From Carallia brachiata (lineage: Eukaryota; Streptophyta; Magnoliopsida; Malpighiales; Rhizophoraceae): 64,000 bases of DNA. The notes beneath the pieces are model-generated. The model made no database searches and was not told the DNA's origin. It was given only the letters and a program-made list of their open reading frames with translations. The number at the start of each line of letters is the position of its first letter. Position 1 is the stretch's first letter. A program made the translations under genes and the position numbers. Shown piece by piece: positions 12,965 through 25,534 of this stretch. Where the stretch lies: positions 682,001 through 746,000 of the forward strand of contig JADCRB010000102.1 in NCBI GenBank assembly GCA_021464245.1, given 5' to 3'.

Positions 12965-14440
12965 CAACAAGAACTTAAGAAGTTACCACCCTTGGCAGTA
13001 AGTATGGAGGAATTGAGATGTATTCAAGACAATATTGATGAACTTCTAAAAAAAGAAGAAATCACATGGACGCAATGAGCTAAAGTGAATTGGTTGCGAG
13101 ATGGAGACAAGATCACAGCTTACTTTCATGCAAAAGCTCCACAACTTAAGAAGCGTAACTCAATCTGGAGGCTAACTGCATAAAATGGGTAAGTTGTGAC
13201 AATAGTTGATGAAATCTCCTAAGCATTTTGTCTCACTTCCACCAATTTTTTACAACCAATGGACATTTGGTGACTGAGACGGTCATTAGTACAATTCAAA
13301 GGCGGGTTTTTTATGCTATAAATACTACTCTCACTTGCCCTTTCACAAAGGAAGAAATCAATCAAGCTCTATTCCAAATGCACCTCAACAAAACCCCAAG
13401 ACCTAACAAACTACCAGCCAATTTTTATCAATCCTTTTGGAACATTGTAGGGGGTGATGTTACGGCTATGGAACTTGATATTTTGAATCACAAAAGAGAT
13501 CTAGTTCCCATCAACCATACACATATTTGCTTGATCCCGAAAGTGCAAGTGCCAAAGAGATGTTCACAGTTTCGGCCAATCAATCTATGCAGTGTCATAT
13601 ATAAAACTTTGTCAAAAATGCTAGTTAATCACTTGAAGTTAATTCTCCATATTTATATTGAACTCAATCTACTTTTGTTCTGAGATGCCTAATAGCAAAT
13701 AATGCTTCAATAGTTTTTGAGCTCTTCCATTTTATGAGGCATAAATATTCTAAAAAGAAAGGGTTCATGTTTTGAAGCTGAATATAAGTAAAGCTTATTA
13801 CAGAGTTGAATGAGATTTTTTGTGGCGATCATAATTAAAAATCAGTTTTAATGAAGATTGGGTCTAATTGATTATGCGATGTGTTACTTTAGTGACTTAC
13901 TCAATTATGGTGAATTTTTTTCCCAAAAGACATTTCTCACCATCATAGGGACTCAAACAATGAGATCCATGTTCACTCTATTTGTTTTTATTACTTTCCG
14001 AGTGACTATCCTCCTTATTACAGGAGGCTACAAACACTAGAAATCCATGAAGTTAAGGTATGTTGCTGAGCCATAGAAGTTTCACATATATTTTTCGTAA
14101 ATGATAGCTTGTTCTTTATCAAGGCTTTTGTGACTTAAATGCTGACAGCTCTAGATGGATCTCCAACAATATGGAAGTGCCTCAGGGCAAAGAATCAATA
14201 TGGAAAGACAAAATTGTCATTTAGTTGCAATGTCCTTTAAGGCGTGCAAGAGGAAGTCATAACCCATTTAGGCGTTTTGTTGGTAAGATACCACAAATAT
14301 ACTTGGACCTTCCGATGCACATTAGCTTCTCAAAAAAGGCTATTTTCAGAATGATACTTAATAAAGTGCGAAAAAAAAACTCAATGATTGGGATGAAAGT
14401 TGAAACCAAGCCCTCAAGTATGGAGAAGGAAGTATAGACT
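12965..14440 (+). pseudogene. Decayed L1-type LINE reverse transcriptase
   Basis: This is a plant L1-clade non-LTR retrotransposon ORF2 fragment. The pre-RT motif NWLRDGDKITAYFHAKA is at about 13090-13140. RT begins at about 13290 with FTKEEINQALFQMHLNKTPR, followed by IPKVQVPKRCSQFRPINLC and SVIYKTLSKMLVNHLK (to about 13640). Further on, in broken frames, are a SKAYYRVE-like segment (about 13785) and FFANDSLFF (about 14090), the position of the YADD/FADD catalytic motif, here with Asn for the first Asp. In-frame stops and frameshifts occur throughout, so it is dead. The endonuclease and the C-terminal RNase H are not recognisable. Confidence 0.8.
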
Positions 14441-15725
14441 AAAGCAGTGATCCAGGTAATCTAAACCTATATTATAAGCTGTTTTTTTATCTTTAAAACT
14501 TTCTGCCCTGAGCTTACTTTGTTAGTGAATCGCAACTGATGACAAAGCTCAAATAAAAAGTGCAAGCTTCATTGATTAGGTTGGGAGAAAGTGACAATTG
14601 CAAATTACTGAAAGGCTTTACCTCTTATAATTTGTTCAACTTTATAAACTCTCGACTGTAATTGATTTCATGATTTTGAGATAAACTCCACAGCTTCTTT
14701 TAAATATTATTCCTCTTCTCGTTATATCTTCTATATTGTGGCCTCCCATCTTTCAACATAAACTATGAGTTTCCCAAAGGTGGCCCACGTTTGAAAAGAA
14801 TATATAATGTTTGTTTTCCTAGGACCTAAAGGGCAACATAGAAGATTGAGAGACAGCTTGTATAAGATTAGATCGACATAGAGAATGGATTGTATGAGTG
14901 TTTGTTAGGAGGAATTATGATGATTAAATTGGTGGCGACTATTTGGATTCTCCAAATTATTCTTTAGTGGATTAATTAGGATGAGTTTTTTTTCCTCAAA
15001 TGAGTTGATCAAATAAATCTACACTGAGGAGATTTTACGACAATTTTAAAAGGTTTAATTAGGTTGATTTTTATTTCTTTAAATAAATTAAAGAATTGTA
15101 AAATTAGGTAGATTAATAAATCTCTATGAATAGAAGAAAAACCATTGATATTATAAAGAAATATGAAAAATAATTTAAAAGAGAAGAGAAGTGTGTTTAT
15201 TGGTATTAACGAGTCACAGAATTAATATACGTATAGATATCCCAAGTGGCACACTTCTTTATATTTTTTTTGACTTATATTTTTTTCTCATTTTTGTAGT
15301 TCTTCTACAATTAATGTTGGGCAGCTCATTATTGCTATATTCTCTACAAATCTTTTTGTTTTAAATAGGTTCACAATCATTACTTACTTCTTTTAAATCT
15401 TTTCTTTGCTTGCGTATTTTTCTTCTGATTGCATTCTCTTGATTTTTTAGATTCCACAAATTGTTATTCTTTAATTCCATAGCGCAATTTTTCAAATCTT
15501 GAGCTTCTCTATCAAATAGTTGTTACTAATCAAATTTTGATCTTGACTATATAATTTTTCTTTTATTCTTTTTCCACATCATCATTCTTCATTTCTACAA
15601 CTGTTGTACTTTTTCACAAATTTCTTTTCAACTCTTTCAATACTCTTTTTTTCTCTATACATATTATAATTAAAAGCAGTTCATCATTTTTTTGATTTCT
15701 TATAATTCATATATTTATTCTTTTT
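14441..15725. other. Intergenic, pyrimidine-rich in its second half
   Basis: No gene recognised. 15240-15720 is T/C-rich on plus, as in intron or UTR sequence, and precedes the exon-like fragments below. Confidence 0.4.
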
Positions 15726-15731
15726 TGTATT

Positions 15732-16893
15732 TTGGGAAACCAACTGCATCAATTCCATGAGCAAGCCTCCTATTTGATTGAAACATTCAAAAGTCAGAGT
15801 TTGGTGTCACCCATCGATTCCAAGAAATTTGTGGAGAAAGCTTTTAATTGGTTCGTTTTCAACTCTATCCTTCCTTGTACCTATGCATTTGATTCAAGAT
15901 TTATTTATCTAAAATTTATTCCACAATATTTTTCCAATACTTGTTTCTGTTCATATTAATCTTTATGTTCTTGGTTTTGCTTAATGTGTTATTGTTACTA
16001 GTCATACTTCAAATATTAATAATTGACTACTCTTTCTTTCCAATTATGTTAGAGAATTTCTTTCTTTGGTTCTAGTTAACCCTTCTTTTCTTTTTTGTTT
16101 GAGTGATTGGATAAATAAAACCTTCCTAGTGTTAATTGATTTTTTATGTACTTATGTATATGTTGGGTGTCAGCTTTGTCATCTATAATGCAATAAGCCC
16201 AAAGATATTACCAAGATTATAGTAAGACAAGTATCTTTTGCTTTAAAATTCTATTATGGAAAAGGTGTGACCTCAGTAGCCTCATTCTCAAATAAGATAT
16301 CTACAGGATGTCAACTGTCATCCGAATAATCAACTATAATTTTTCAAAATTCGTTGACTGCCTTTTTGAGATATTCAAAGTTCATCACAATCCAAATTGG
16401 TCTCCTTTAATTGGTTTCCTAACAACTAGACTTACAAGTTTTGATTGGGTAATAAACTCCATCTTTGTAAAATTGATAGTGTTTGATTGTTTGTTTCTAC
16501 CAACCAAAAGATATATTACTATTCTCTTATTCTTCCTCAAAAGTATGGTTGATTTGTCATATGAACTTTAAATCAGCATCTCATTTTCTTTTTGCATCAT
16601 TTTCTAATAGGGCTTAATGGGACAAAAGCCATTAGAAATTTTAGTTATTGTCGCATGACTTTAATATGCTGATAAACAGAATAAAATAATTGTGCTATAC
16701 ACACCAATATAGGTATCTTCAAATCTTTTTGTTTTGAATTGTTCTTATACGCATGTTTAGGTATCTTCTTTTTGATCTTTTATTCTATTTCTCTTTCAGG
16801 CTGTTGTGCTTAATCAAAGAATTGAAGCTAATAATGTTTTGGATGTTCTAAAGTTCTTAGAAGACCTTATCAATGGAGGGTTTAGACAATGAT
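15732..16893 (+). pseudogene. Two exon-like fragments of an unrecognised gene
   Basis: A first fragment at about 15732-15850 reads NQLHQFHEQASYLIETFKSQ and continues as a plausible amphipathic helix to FVEKAF. A second at 16801-16893 follows a good acceptor (CTCTTTCAG) and reads LNQRIEANNVLDVLKFLEDL before a stop. Both have protein-like composition against AT-rich surroundings, and T-rich intron-like DNA lies between them. I do not recognise the family. They could be remnants of a gene or of sequence captured by a transposon. Confidence 0.3.
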
Positions 16894-16904
16894 TGGTACT
16901 CTAA

Positions 16905-17210
16905 TAAAATTATGGCTGAAAAAGTGAATAGTACTCAAAATTGTGAAATTCTACTCAAATTGAACCAAAAATCAGCTTTCCAACCAACTTTAGGCTTGGT
17001 TCTTTTGATTTTTTAGCTCGTTTCCAACTCTCTCCAAACTTGATATGTCTCTAAGAATTGTTTCAAATACTCTAGTACGTCTATTTGCCTTATAAAATAT
17101 AAAATAGCTAATCAAAGTATAATCCGCTAAAATTTTCAATATTTACATAAATAAACCTCGAATTAAATACAAAAATATGTATAAAACCTATGTAAATATT
17201 AAACATATCA
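16905..17210 (-). repeat. 3' LTR (truncated) of the Athila-type element
   Basis: It matches 29604-29856 closely (shared words include CAGCTTTCCAACCAA, TTTACATAAATAAACCT and TAAAACCTATGTAAAT). The right edge is set by the polypurine tract at 17211. The part corresponding to 29275-29600 is missing, so the left end is truncated. Confidence 0.75.
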
Positions 17211-17226
17211 AATTCCCCCACACTTG

Positions 17227-18590
17227 ACTCATTGCATGTCCCCAAGCAATCACTCCATGCCCCAAACTAGCAAGCAAAAAAAGAAGGTGTTAATATGTAC
17301 TGAAATTTCTTTTAAATCAAAGTTTTGAAAAAAAAAACTGTCTTATTAACACATAATTACATCAATTAAAGAGCATATGTGATACATTACTAACTACTCA
17401 TAATCATTAAACTCATCCTTCCTCACACAATATAGTCAAAAGAATGTGAGTGTGTGCTAGAACCCCTTATTGATCAATAGAAGATTCATAGTGACATTCA
17501 TATAAAATCTAATAAAATAAATCTATCTTTAAGTCCAATAAACTACACTATCTCACCTCTCTCTACTATAGTGGACATACACACTAAGAAGTAAGACTTC
17601 ATATTTTATTTCATATTATTTTTGAGAGGCTTTGCATTCTTTTTTAAATGCTAATCTGCTTCTTGACATAAATATCATCACTTGTGGTAGCAGTACTCGA
17701 TTACTATTTCGTAATAGCAATTTAAAATGCTTCGTATATTGATAATTCGAGCTACTTTTCAACATGAAGATCAACAATTATAATGTCGACCTCCAATTAC
17801 TCAGTAATTTAAAACAGCAGAGTACAGTAAAATGAAACTTCAAAATTACTTTTTTTCCTTAAAAATCTTAAATCGTCTTCAACTAATGGATATCCTTATT
17901 CTTTTTTTGCTTTGAGAGGTAATTAATTGAGTTTTAGTTCTTTCAAATAGGTGAATTTAATGAGAAACTACAAAAAGTCACTACACAATTAAACATCTCT
18001 CACAAAAAAGTTCTTGTACTTGAATAATCTCTTAGCATATGCATTAGTGAAAAATAATTCAACTTAACAATTGATCCTGATTAATCAAATATCAAATATG
18101 CTCAAAATTAAAATTACATGTGCTAATTTTATCATCGGCTACCAAAATATTACTCAATCAAAATATAAGTAAATACCAAACAAACATACAACCTAAATTG
18201 AATTAACGAAAATTTCGAAAAAAAATTTAGCATCAAACTTAAAAAAATTCAATTGAAGCGTGAAAAACTAACTCTCTCTCTCATATTTAGCCAACATTGT
18301 CCACAATATTGTAAAATTGACAGCACATGTAATAGTTTACCTCCTTCTCTTACATAGCAACTGTTGCATTTGAATCACAACATTAAAAACAATAACAGGG
18401 GAAAAATGAACTTACAACAAAACCTCAAAATGTCCAAAGAATCGAAAACTCAAACAACTAGACTAAAAAAAATAATGAAACTACTAATCCTACAGGTCCA
18501 TAAGAAAATAATAAAACTACGATCAACTAAACAACACATTAAAAAAAAAACAAAAAACAAAATTTGTCTAGAGTGACTCAAAAGAAAAGA
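17227..18590 (-). other. Noncoding 3' interior of the Athila-type element
   Basis: AT-rich sequence between the polypurine tract and the downstream-ORF remnant. No coding segment recognised; the plus-strand frame at 18364-18576 is Lys/Asn-rich chance sequence. Confidence 0.4.
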
Positions 18591-18599
18591 AGATCACTG

Positions 18600-19500
18600 G
18601 TTGCTAGTCTTAGGGCACACTACTGTTAAAACCTATTGGAGCATCTCTTTCAGTCCTGCAATCTCCTTATCCTGCTTATCTAATCTGTGCTTCACATACT
18701 CCATCACCTGGCTTTCCAAAACATCATGGAAAGAAGAAGCGCCCTTATCTATTTCTATTTGTCTACCCGTGGCCTAAGGCTCACCAACTCCTAATGCATC
18801 TGCATGTCCTAGTTCTAGCAACAGGACTGGAGGGATTACCAAACTATCCCCATGAGAATCATCCACTTTCTCGCCTTCTCGAAGTGGATTACGATTCAGA
18901 TTCTGCCACTTATCATTAACCTTATGGATGTGCATGCTCCGAAGGTTTTCATAATACAATACGTCGCCCCCATCATTCTCAACCATGTCCTCACCCTGAA
19001 AACTTACACCATTAGCTTTAAATACTCTAGTCAAGAACAAAGAAAAAGAAAAGTTCAAATCCTCATGTCCACTACTAGCCACTACCTGCATCTAATGTAA
19101 GATGATCGAAGCCAATGGAATCCCTTCAATTTGCCCTAAGTGTGGACCAACTTGTAAAAAAAATAAATGTCACATCTCCTCACTTCATTAGTGCCCCTAG
19201 CCTTTGGCATCACATTGAAACATAACAAATTGAGCAATAAGCAAAGAGAAATAAGCAAGTGCTTAGACAAAATAACATCCCTAGCATGTTGGTAATTTTG
19301 TTTAAAACCCAACTCCTTCATAGCTTTGTATACAGTTCAAGCACTGGTCCTACATTCTTAAACTCCAATAACTCAATAAGATAAGCCTGAGTCAAGATTA
19401 TTCGATGCCCCTTCACATAGAATCAAGCACCAAATCCTTGATATCCTATGCTCTTAAATTAGCATAAAACCGCTTCACCAAATTCAGTAGTATTTGTCAT
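18600..19500 (-). pseudogene. Athila-type downstream ORF remnant ('putative plant transposon protein' kind)
   Basis: Minus-strand frames give RDVILSKHLLISLCLLLNLL with NEVRRCDIYFFYKLVH (about 19290-19140), then SFSLFLTRVFKANGVSFQGE (about 19050-19000), then NDKWQNLNRNP, and finally a helical tail with HRLDKQDKEIAGLKEM (about 18690). This resembles the poorly characterised extra protein of Athila/Tat-like elements, which has no known enzymatic role. Frames are broken by stops. Family assignment is from remembered wording only. Confidence 0.45.
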
Positions 19501-20678
19501 TCAATTCCAAAATCTTATGTCAACCAAGTTTCTCAAAAGCCTCTTTCAAGTGGAATTCTTCTTTAATAGCATCAGAAACTATTTTCTCAACCACAATTTC
19601 ATTTTTTTTTTTTTTAAAAAACATGAACCATTAGTAGACTTGCCACCCTTTACTTCGAACGGACACTTTTTTAAAATATGTCACCTTCATAACAAGTACC
19701 CTACTCTTCTTAGTTAGCATCTCTCACTTCGCAACCTTCCCTATAATGCCCAAATTCAACAACTTCAACTATCAACTACTCCCCCACACTTAATCTCAAC
19801 TACAACCAAGTTTCCACAATCTAAACATAAGTAATAACAAAAATTCAATCACAAAGACACTAAATTTTCAAATTTAATATAACAATTCCACAAGTTCAAG
19901 CTTCAAAAAAACCCACAAGTAGCTACAATTCCAAAAATCTCAAAATTATCACCAAATAACACTTAAATATCGAAATAAATTCAATTTCCACAACAAAGTC
20001 TCAATTGTAACTTAATGGAATTGAAATTGAAGAAGAAGATTGAAACCTTGAGGGAAACCACAATAAGGCTTGAAATCTTGAAAATCAAACACCAAATATG
20101 AAATTGCAAGCCTGAAAAACCAATGTGGACTAAGAAAATTGATGGGTGTTAGGGTTTAAAGAGTGATAGGGTTTTGAAAGGTGAGTTGGAGAGAAAGAAA
20201 GAAGATGGGCTAAGTAAAGAAGAGAGTTAAGAGGTTTTTAATTTATAGGTTGGAATTTTTAAATAAAGAGAGTTAGGAGTTTGATAAGGATTTGAATGTT
20301 GGATGGGACTTTTGTCGATTTAGGATTTAGGAGATGAAGAAAAAGTGGTAGAGAAAACAAATTGGGAATAAAAGAAAAGAAAAGAGAAAAAAGAAAAACA
20401 AAAACAAAAATAAAACTAAAAAGAGGGTTTTTTCTCTCTTCCAGCAACGGCATTGACCACTGCAGACTGCCGTTGACCAGCAACCGTTCTGTCAAGAAAA
20501 CTAAAAAAAAAAATTAAGAGTTTGATCGACACCCTTACCAACATTTATCTATGGCCATTCGGACTCTTCGGACATCTAAAAAATTGCTGACACACTTACC
20601 GATGTCTATTTTAGTGTCTAGAGTTCAAAGAAATACTAGCCTTCTAACCACCGCCCCAACCGACACCAGTTATGATCC
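19501..20678 (-). other. Retroelement interior left of the hAT insertion
   Basis: Degenerate sequence. It holds a second polypurine-like motif (AGTGTGGGGGAG on minus, about 19784-19795) and a GA-rich patch at 20330-20430. Text of the form GACAC-CTTACC-GATGTC recurs at about 20528 and 20587, and a related phrase reappears on the other side of the hAT element near 25573. Confidence 0.4.
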
Positions 20679-20686
20679 CTACATAT

Positions 20687-20880
20687 TAAGGATGGCAATT
20701 TCACCCGTACCCGTCGGGGATTGTCCATACCCACCCCGATGGGTACAGGATCAAAGGTAGTTGATTGGGAAACGGGGCGGAAAACCCCGTTTCCCGTTTT
20801 TTATTTGCGGTTACGGGGACAGGGATGAGTTTAGTTATCCCCGTCCCCATACCCTCCCTGTACCCGCCCCATTTATTTTT
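20687..20880. repeat. hAT left terminal and GC-rich subterminal region
   Basis: Short repeats of CCCGTACCC, GGGGA and CCCCGT; the counterpart at the right end is 25368-25526. Such subterminal motifs are typical transposase-binding regions in hAT elements; binding here is inferred. Confidence 0.65.
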
Positions 20881-22070
20881 TAAAATTTTTTATTTATTTT
20901 TTAATCTTCTTCAGTTTTATGAGTAAATTTTTATTGGTTGAAGTTTCTCAATGTCAAAAACCTAAAATTAGTAAACTAGTTTGTACTTTTTATTTACCTT
21001 TAGCCGTCCACTCCAAATTGAACGACTTCGATTATTCCATTATTAGTGTCTTGGTAAAGATCGTGTCTGCTTTCAATTGACAACGCCCAATCCAGCTTCG
21101 ATTGTTCAACATCTAGCCTTCTTCACCCACGCTTGATGCTGCTCACTTCAGTTAATGCTTTGTTCACGCCGCCCACTAAAACCTAGTGTTCTTTAACAAG
21201 ACCCAGCAACCCAGGTACCAAGATCTTGTCTTTTCTTTCTTGTTGATGCTTCTTTTGTGGTTTAATTGTTTACTGCAACATGCTTTGGTAGTGACTAGTG
21301 AAGAAAGTGGCGTGAGGAAAGTGACACAATTTTGGATGAAATTGAAGCTAAACCGACATGATTAGGATGATATTGTATAAGATTTTTGGGATGACAATGA
21401 TCTTTCTCTTGTTGCTGATTTGTCGAGAAAATTGATTTGATGCTGCTGATTGAATTATGTAAAAACTCAATTCCTTGTTCATTGGAGTTTGTTTCTTGTG
21501 GGAATTATTTTGGATTTTGTGTGCCTTTTTTTTTTTGCTATAAATTCATCTAGGTTTTAGTAAAAGCTTATGCATGTGTGCTTTTGGAGATCTTGGGTTT
21601 GTTGAACTATAAATTTTAAAAACTCAGTTTGGACTAAATAGTAAATAATTCAAGAAGAAAATAAAGCCCTCTGTTAGTCTTTTCTGTTGTTTGTATTGTT
21701 TTGGATCAATATGGTCATTGCAATTTCGGTTGGGGATAAGTGGAAAAGACAAGGAAATTGTTTGGACGTTATAGTAGTTGTTCATTGGGTCAGAATTCTT
21801 ATGAAATTACTGCCTTTAGACCCGCGTAGTTGTCTAATAGTTGTTTGTGGGTCTTGCAGTCCACATATTCTAAAACTGGCCAAGCATAATAATGTTAAGA
21901 TAATTTAACTTGTGCTACACCAATGTACACTAAGACTTTCTTTCGATGATGGAGTGAAGTTCTTGCTGCATAAATTTATGCAATATCATAAACTACATTT
22001 CAAAGATTCAAATATCATAATAAGTCATGACGATCAAAATATATTTTAAACTAAGACTAGTCAAATTGGC
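20881..22070. other. hAT 5' interior, promoter/leader side
   Basis: Between the left subterminal region and the TGCAG array. Contains no recognised coding sequence; probably promoter, untranslated exon and intron of the transposase gene. Confidence 0.4.
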
Positions 22071-22078
22071 ATTAAAAT

Positions 22079-22320
22079 CTGCAGAATGTGCAGTAAAACG
22101 TACTGCAGAATTGCAAACAGCAGTTACAGCAATAGGAGAAACTGCAGAAGTGCAGAATTGCAAAAAAAATGCAGTAAAATATAGTAGAAAATGCTAAATA
22201 ACAAAGCAGTAAGTGCAGACTGCTAGAATATTGCACTCTGTGTACTGCAAGAAAATGCAAAATAGCAAAATTGCAGTAGAATGCAGATTTGCAGTATGGA
22301 ACACCGCAAAAATGCAGAAC
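22079..22320. repeat. TGCAG motif array upstream of the hAT transposase
   Basis: TGCAG occurs eleven times in about 240 bp, interleaved with TGCAA, TACTGCA and AATGCA variants. The spacing is irregular, so it is not a simple satellite. Confidence 0.8.
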
Positions 22321-22791
22321 AGAAAACTCGGGCAGAAGCAGTTCGTAAATTGAGGCAAAAACTTTGAGATTGGGATTTATTGATGGTTTCCATTTGGAAA
22401 ATAAAAATTGAATATGGGATAGAAAATAATTGCTGATGGTACATTAGCCGTAAAGAATAAATCTTTTGCGTCTAAAATGATTTTAGTCGTCTAAAACTTG
22501 ATCTGTAACTGCTAGCATATTCATATCCTTCTTTTATATTGTTTGGCACATTTATATTGTACTACACTTTTGTTCGTTGCATTTAATGCTATGAATTATG
22601 TTCACTGATGTTGTTTTCCACATGTTTCGTCCTCGAATTTTCCATTAGATTTTACAACAAATGAAAAATGATGGAGAGTGAAATAACCATTCTTATATAA
22701 AACTTATTATTATGGTGAAGCTAGGTAGTGGCTAGCTGAAAAAGTACACTCATTGCATCTACCAAGAAGCTGATTTGAATTAAAGAAACAA

Positions 22792-24865
22792 ATGGATACA
22801 ATTGAAGATACTCATATTGAGACTGAAGAAACGGTGAATCAAATAAATGAGACCTCAGCTTCACAAGGAACAAATACTGTGTCAGAAAAGAAAACTAGAA
22901 CCAGAAGTGAGGTTTGGAACCATTTTACAAAGCTTGAATTCAATGGAGCACGAAAGGCAAAATGCAATTACTGTGGCAAATTATTGGTTGCTGGTTCAAA
23001 AAATGGGACAACGCATCTGAAGGATCATTCAAACTCTTGTATATTTCGACGAAGAAAAGATCCTTCACAACAACACATTATTCCTCATTTTCAATTTGGC
23101 AACAAAGCGACAATATCTAAATACTCGTTTGATCAGGAGTGTGGGAGACAAGAACTTGCCAAGGCTATTATTCTTCATGGATATCCTCTCTCAATTGTGG
23201 AACACATCGATTTTAGAAGGTTTGCACTGGCTTTACAACCAGTGTTCATGATGCCTTACAGGAATACCGTGAAGAGCGATATTCTAAAAACATATGATAT
23301 TGAGAGAGAGAAGGCAGAAAGATTAATCAATAACAATAACAGCAGAGTGGCTATTACTTCAGACATGTGGACGTCTAGCAATCAGAAGAGGGGATTTATG
23401 GTCATAACAGCTCACTTCATTGACGATTCTTGGGTTCTTCAAAGTCACGTTTTAAGGTATGTTTTAAATGACATTATTTTATTGTATTTATTTTATGGTC
23501 ATAAGTTTAGCGATTACATGTTAATAAGTACAATTTAATTTATCTAGGTTTGTTTATGCCTTGTCCACACATAAGTTCTGTTTTATCTGAAGTGATAATG
23601 GATTGCCTGTTGAGATGGAATTTGGACCGCAAAGTGTCTACTATTACTTTGGACAATTGCACTACAAATGATGCCATGATCGAGTTAATAAGAAGTAAAT
23701 TGGATGAAGATGATCTTTTAGGCCATGGTAATTTTTTGCATATGCGTTGTGTTGCTCATATTTTGAATTTGATTGTTAAAGAAGGTTTGGATGTAATTAA
23801 AGTTGGGATTGAAAAGATCCATGATAGTGTTTGCCATTGGACTGCCACACCAAAAAGAAATGAGAGATTTGAAGAAATAGCAAAGCAAATCAAGGTTAGT
23901 ACCACCAAATGCTTAAGCCTTGATTGTCCAACTAGGTAGAATTTCTATTTTTTAAATGCTACAAATGGCAATTGTTTACAAAGAAGTGTTTTGTCGATTG
24001 AAAAGAATCAAAGAACCACATTATTTTGATTGCCCTAGTGAAGAGGAATGGAGGTTTGCAAGAGAAGTTTGTGAGAAGTTACAACTGTTCAATGAAAGTA
24101 CATTATTATTTTCTGGGACAAAGTATCCTACTGCTAACTTATTTTTCCCAAAAATTTGTGAAATCAAACTTGCATTGATAGAGTAGAAGTCCTCTCTAAT
24201 GAAGTGATACAGTCTATGCAGAAAATATGTTGGAGAAATTTGATAAATATTGGAATGTGATTCATGTTGTCATGGGAGTAGCTATTGTTTTGGATCCTAG
24301 ATACAATATGTCTTTGGTCGAATTTTATTTCGATCGTCTTTTTGGTTTGGAGAGTTCTGTCCGTGTGGGACGTTCTTGTCTTGATTTGGTAAATGAGTAC
24401 CAATCGCAAAAAATAAGCTCAAAATTTGCTAGTGCATTCCATACAGATTCATTAACTTCTGACAACAGTAGCACAGTTACTTCTGAGTCTACTTTTGAGT
24501 TGTATTTGAGGCAAAAGAAAAGACAAAAGATTGGATCTTCTAAATCAAAGTTGGACTTCTACTTAGAAGAGGATGAAGTGTCATTCAATCCAGATTTTGA
24601 TGTTTTAAATTGGTGGAAGGTGTATGGAATGAAATATCCTACATTGCAAGTCATTGCTCGAGATATATTTGCTATTCCCGTGTCTACAGTAGCTTCTGAG
24701 TCTGCATTTAGTACCAGTGGAAGAATTATAAGTGGCCGTCGCAGTAGACTGCATCCAGATACTATGGAAGCGATTATGTGTACTCAAAATTGGTTGTGGG
24801 CTGCTGAAAAAAAGAGTAAGTATAATGACTTATTCATCATTTATATTTTTATATGTATATGTTGA
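22792..24865 (+). pseudogene. hAT transposase (RICESLEEPER/Ac-like), disabled
   Basis: The protein would cut and paste hAT elements. From ATG 22792, a BED zinc finger (KCNYCGKLL with HLKDH, about residues 58-83) is followed by the catalytic-core motifs AITSDMWTSSNQKRGF and TLDNCTTNDAMIELI, then RCVAHILNLIVKEGL. It ends in the hATC dimerisation domain with ASESAFSTSGRIISGRRSRL (about 24690-24750). The first exon appears to end at AG|GTATGT (23458), with an acceptor at 23547. Damage relative to the family: an apparent 2-nt loss just after the acceptor (about 23557); a stop at 23937-23939 where relatives have Trp, with a shifted frame just after it; and a stop at 24184-24186 with another frame change before the segment starting at 24227. 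A spliced C-terminal tail may continue to about 25090. It cannot encode a full transposase as written. Confidence 0.85.
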
Positions 24866-25367
24866 GATTTATTTATTAGTTTCTCTTTCCGTACAGGTGG
24901 TATGATTGGAGTTATGGAAAATAGCAGACTGTGTGTTGAATGAGGATATTGACACTGATGAGATAGGTGTTTTTCTAAATTTAACTGAAATCAGGACATA
25001 CAATATTTTAAATATTCTTAAATGTTTTTTTTTTTTTTTTGCAGAAAGTCAGTATTCCCAAACTCAAGATCAAGAATTGATAAAGTGAAAGATGGAACTC
25101 GATGGTTATGCCTTAAAACGGTCGATTCCACCAGGTCATTCTTGTTAGTTTTTTTAAAATTTCCATAGAACAAATTTTTGCCTTCAGTGTTTGTATTTTA
25201 GAGCATTACTTTGACAGTTGGCTTTGTAATATATAATCATTTGAAATTTCTTTTGTGCTAAATTGAAGTTATTTGAGGTCAAATGATCTTCAATTATTGA
25301 AGCAAACTCAATTTAGCAGAGGAAGTCGTAGTATAACATATAACTTTTTTAATTTTTATTTGGACGG

Positions 25368-25526
25368 GTATGAGTCGGGGATGGAGATCCCCGCTCCCCA
25401 GCGGGTACGGGGACGGGGATTAAAATTTCGTACCCACCATGGACGGGGACAGGGATGACGTTAATAAACAGGTACGGAAAACGGGGGTGGCATGCCCATC
25501 CCCGACCCTCCCCATTGCCACTCCTA
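25368..25526. repeat. hAT right subterminal and terminal region
   Basis: GC-rich block with GGGGATCCCCGC-like and ACGGGGACGGGG words, ending in ATTGCCACTCCTA at 25526. Confidence 0.65.
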
Positions 25527-25534
25527 CTACAGAT

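Larger units (their letters stand above)
20687..25526 (+). mobile_element. hAT transposon (4.84 kb) inserted in the Athila-type element
   Basis: The ends are TAAGGATGGCAAT (20687) and, reading inward from the right, TAGGAGTGGCAAT (ending 25526). The element is flanked by CTACATAT (20679-20686) and CTACAGAT (25527-25534), an 8-bp target duplication with one mismatch, as hAT elements make. Both subterminal regions are GC-rich with repeated GGGGACGGGG/ACCCGTACCC words, in sharp contrast to the AT-rich interior. The interior holds a BED-finger/hATC transposase on plus. The target duplication shows it landed after the retroelement was in place. Confidence 0.85.
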
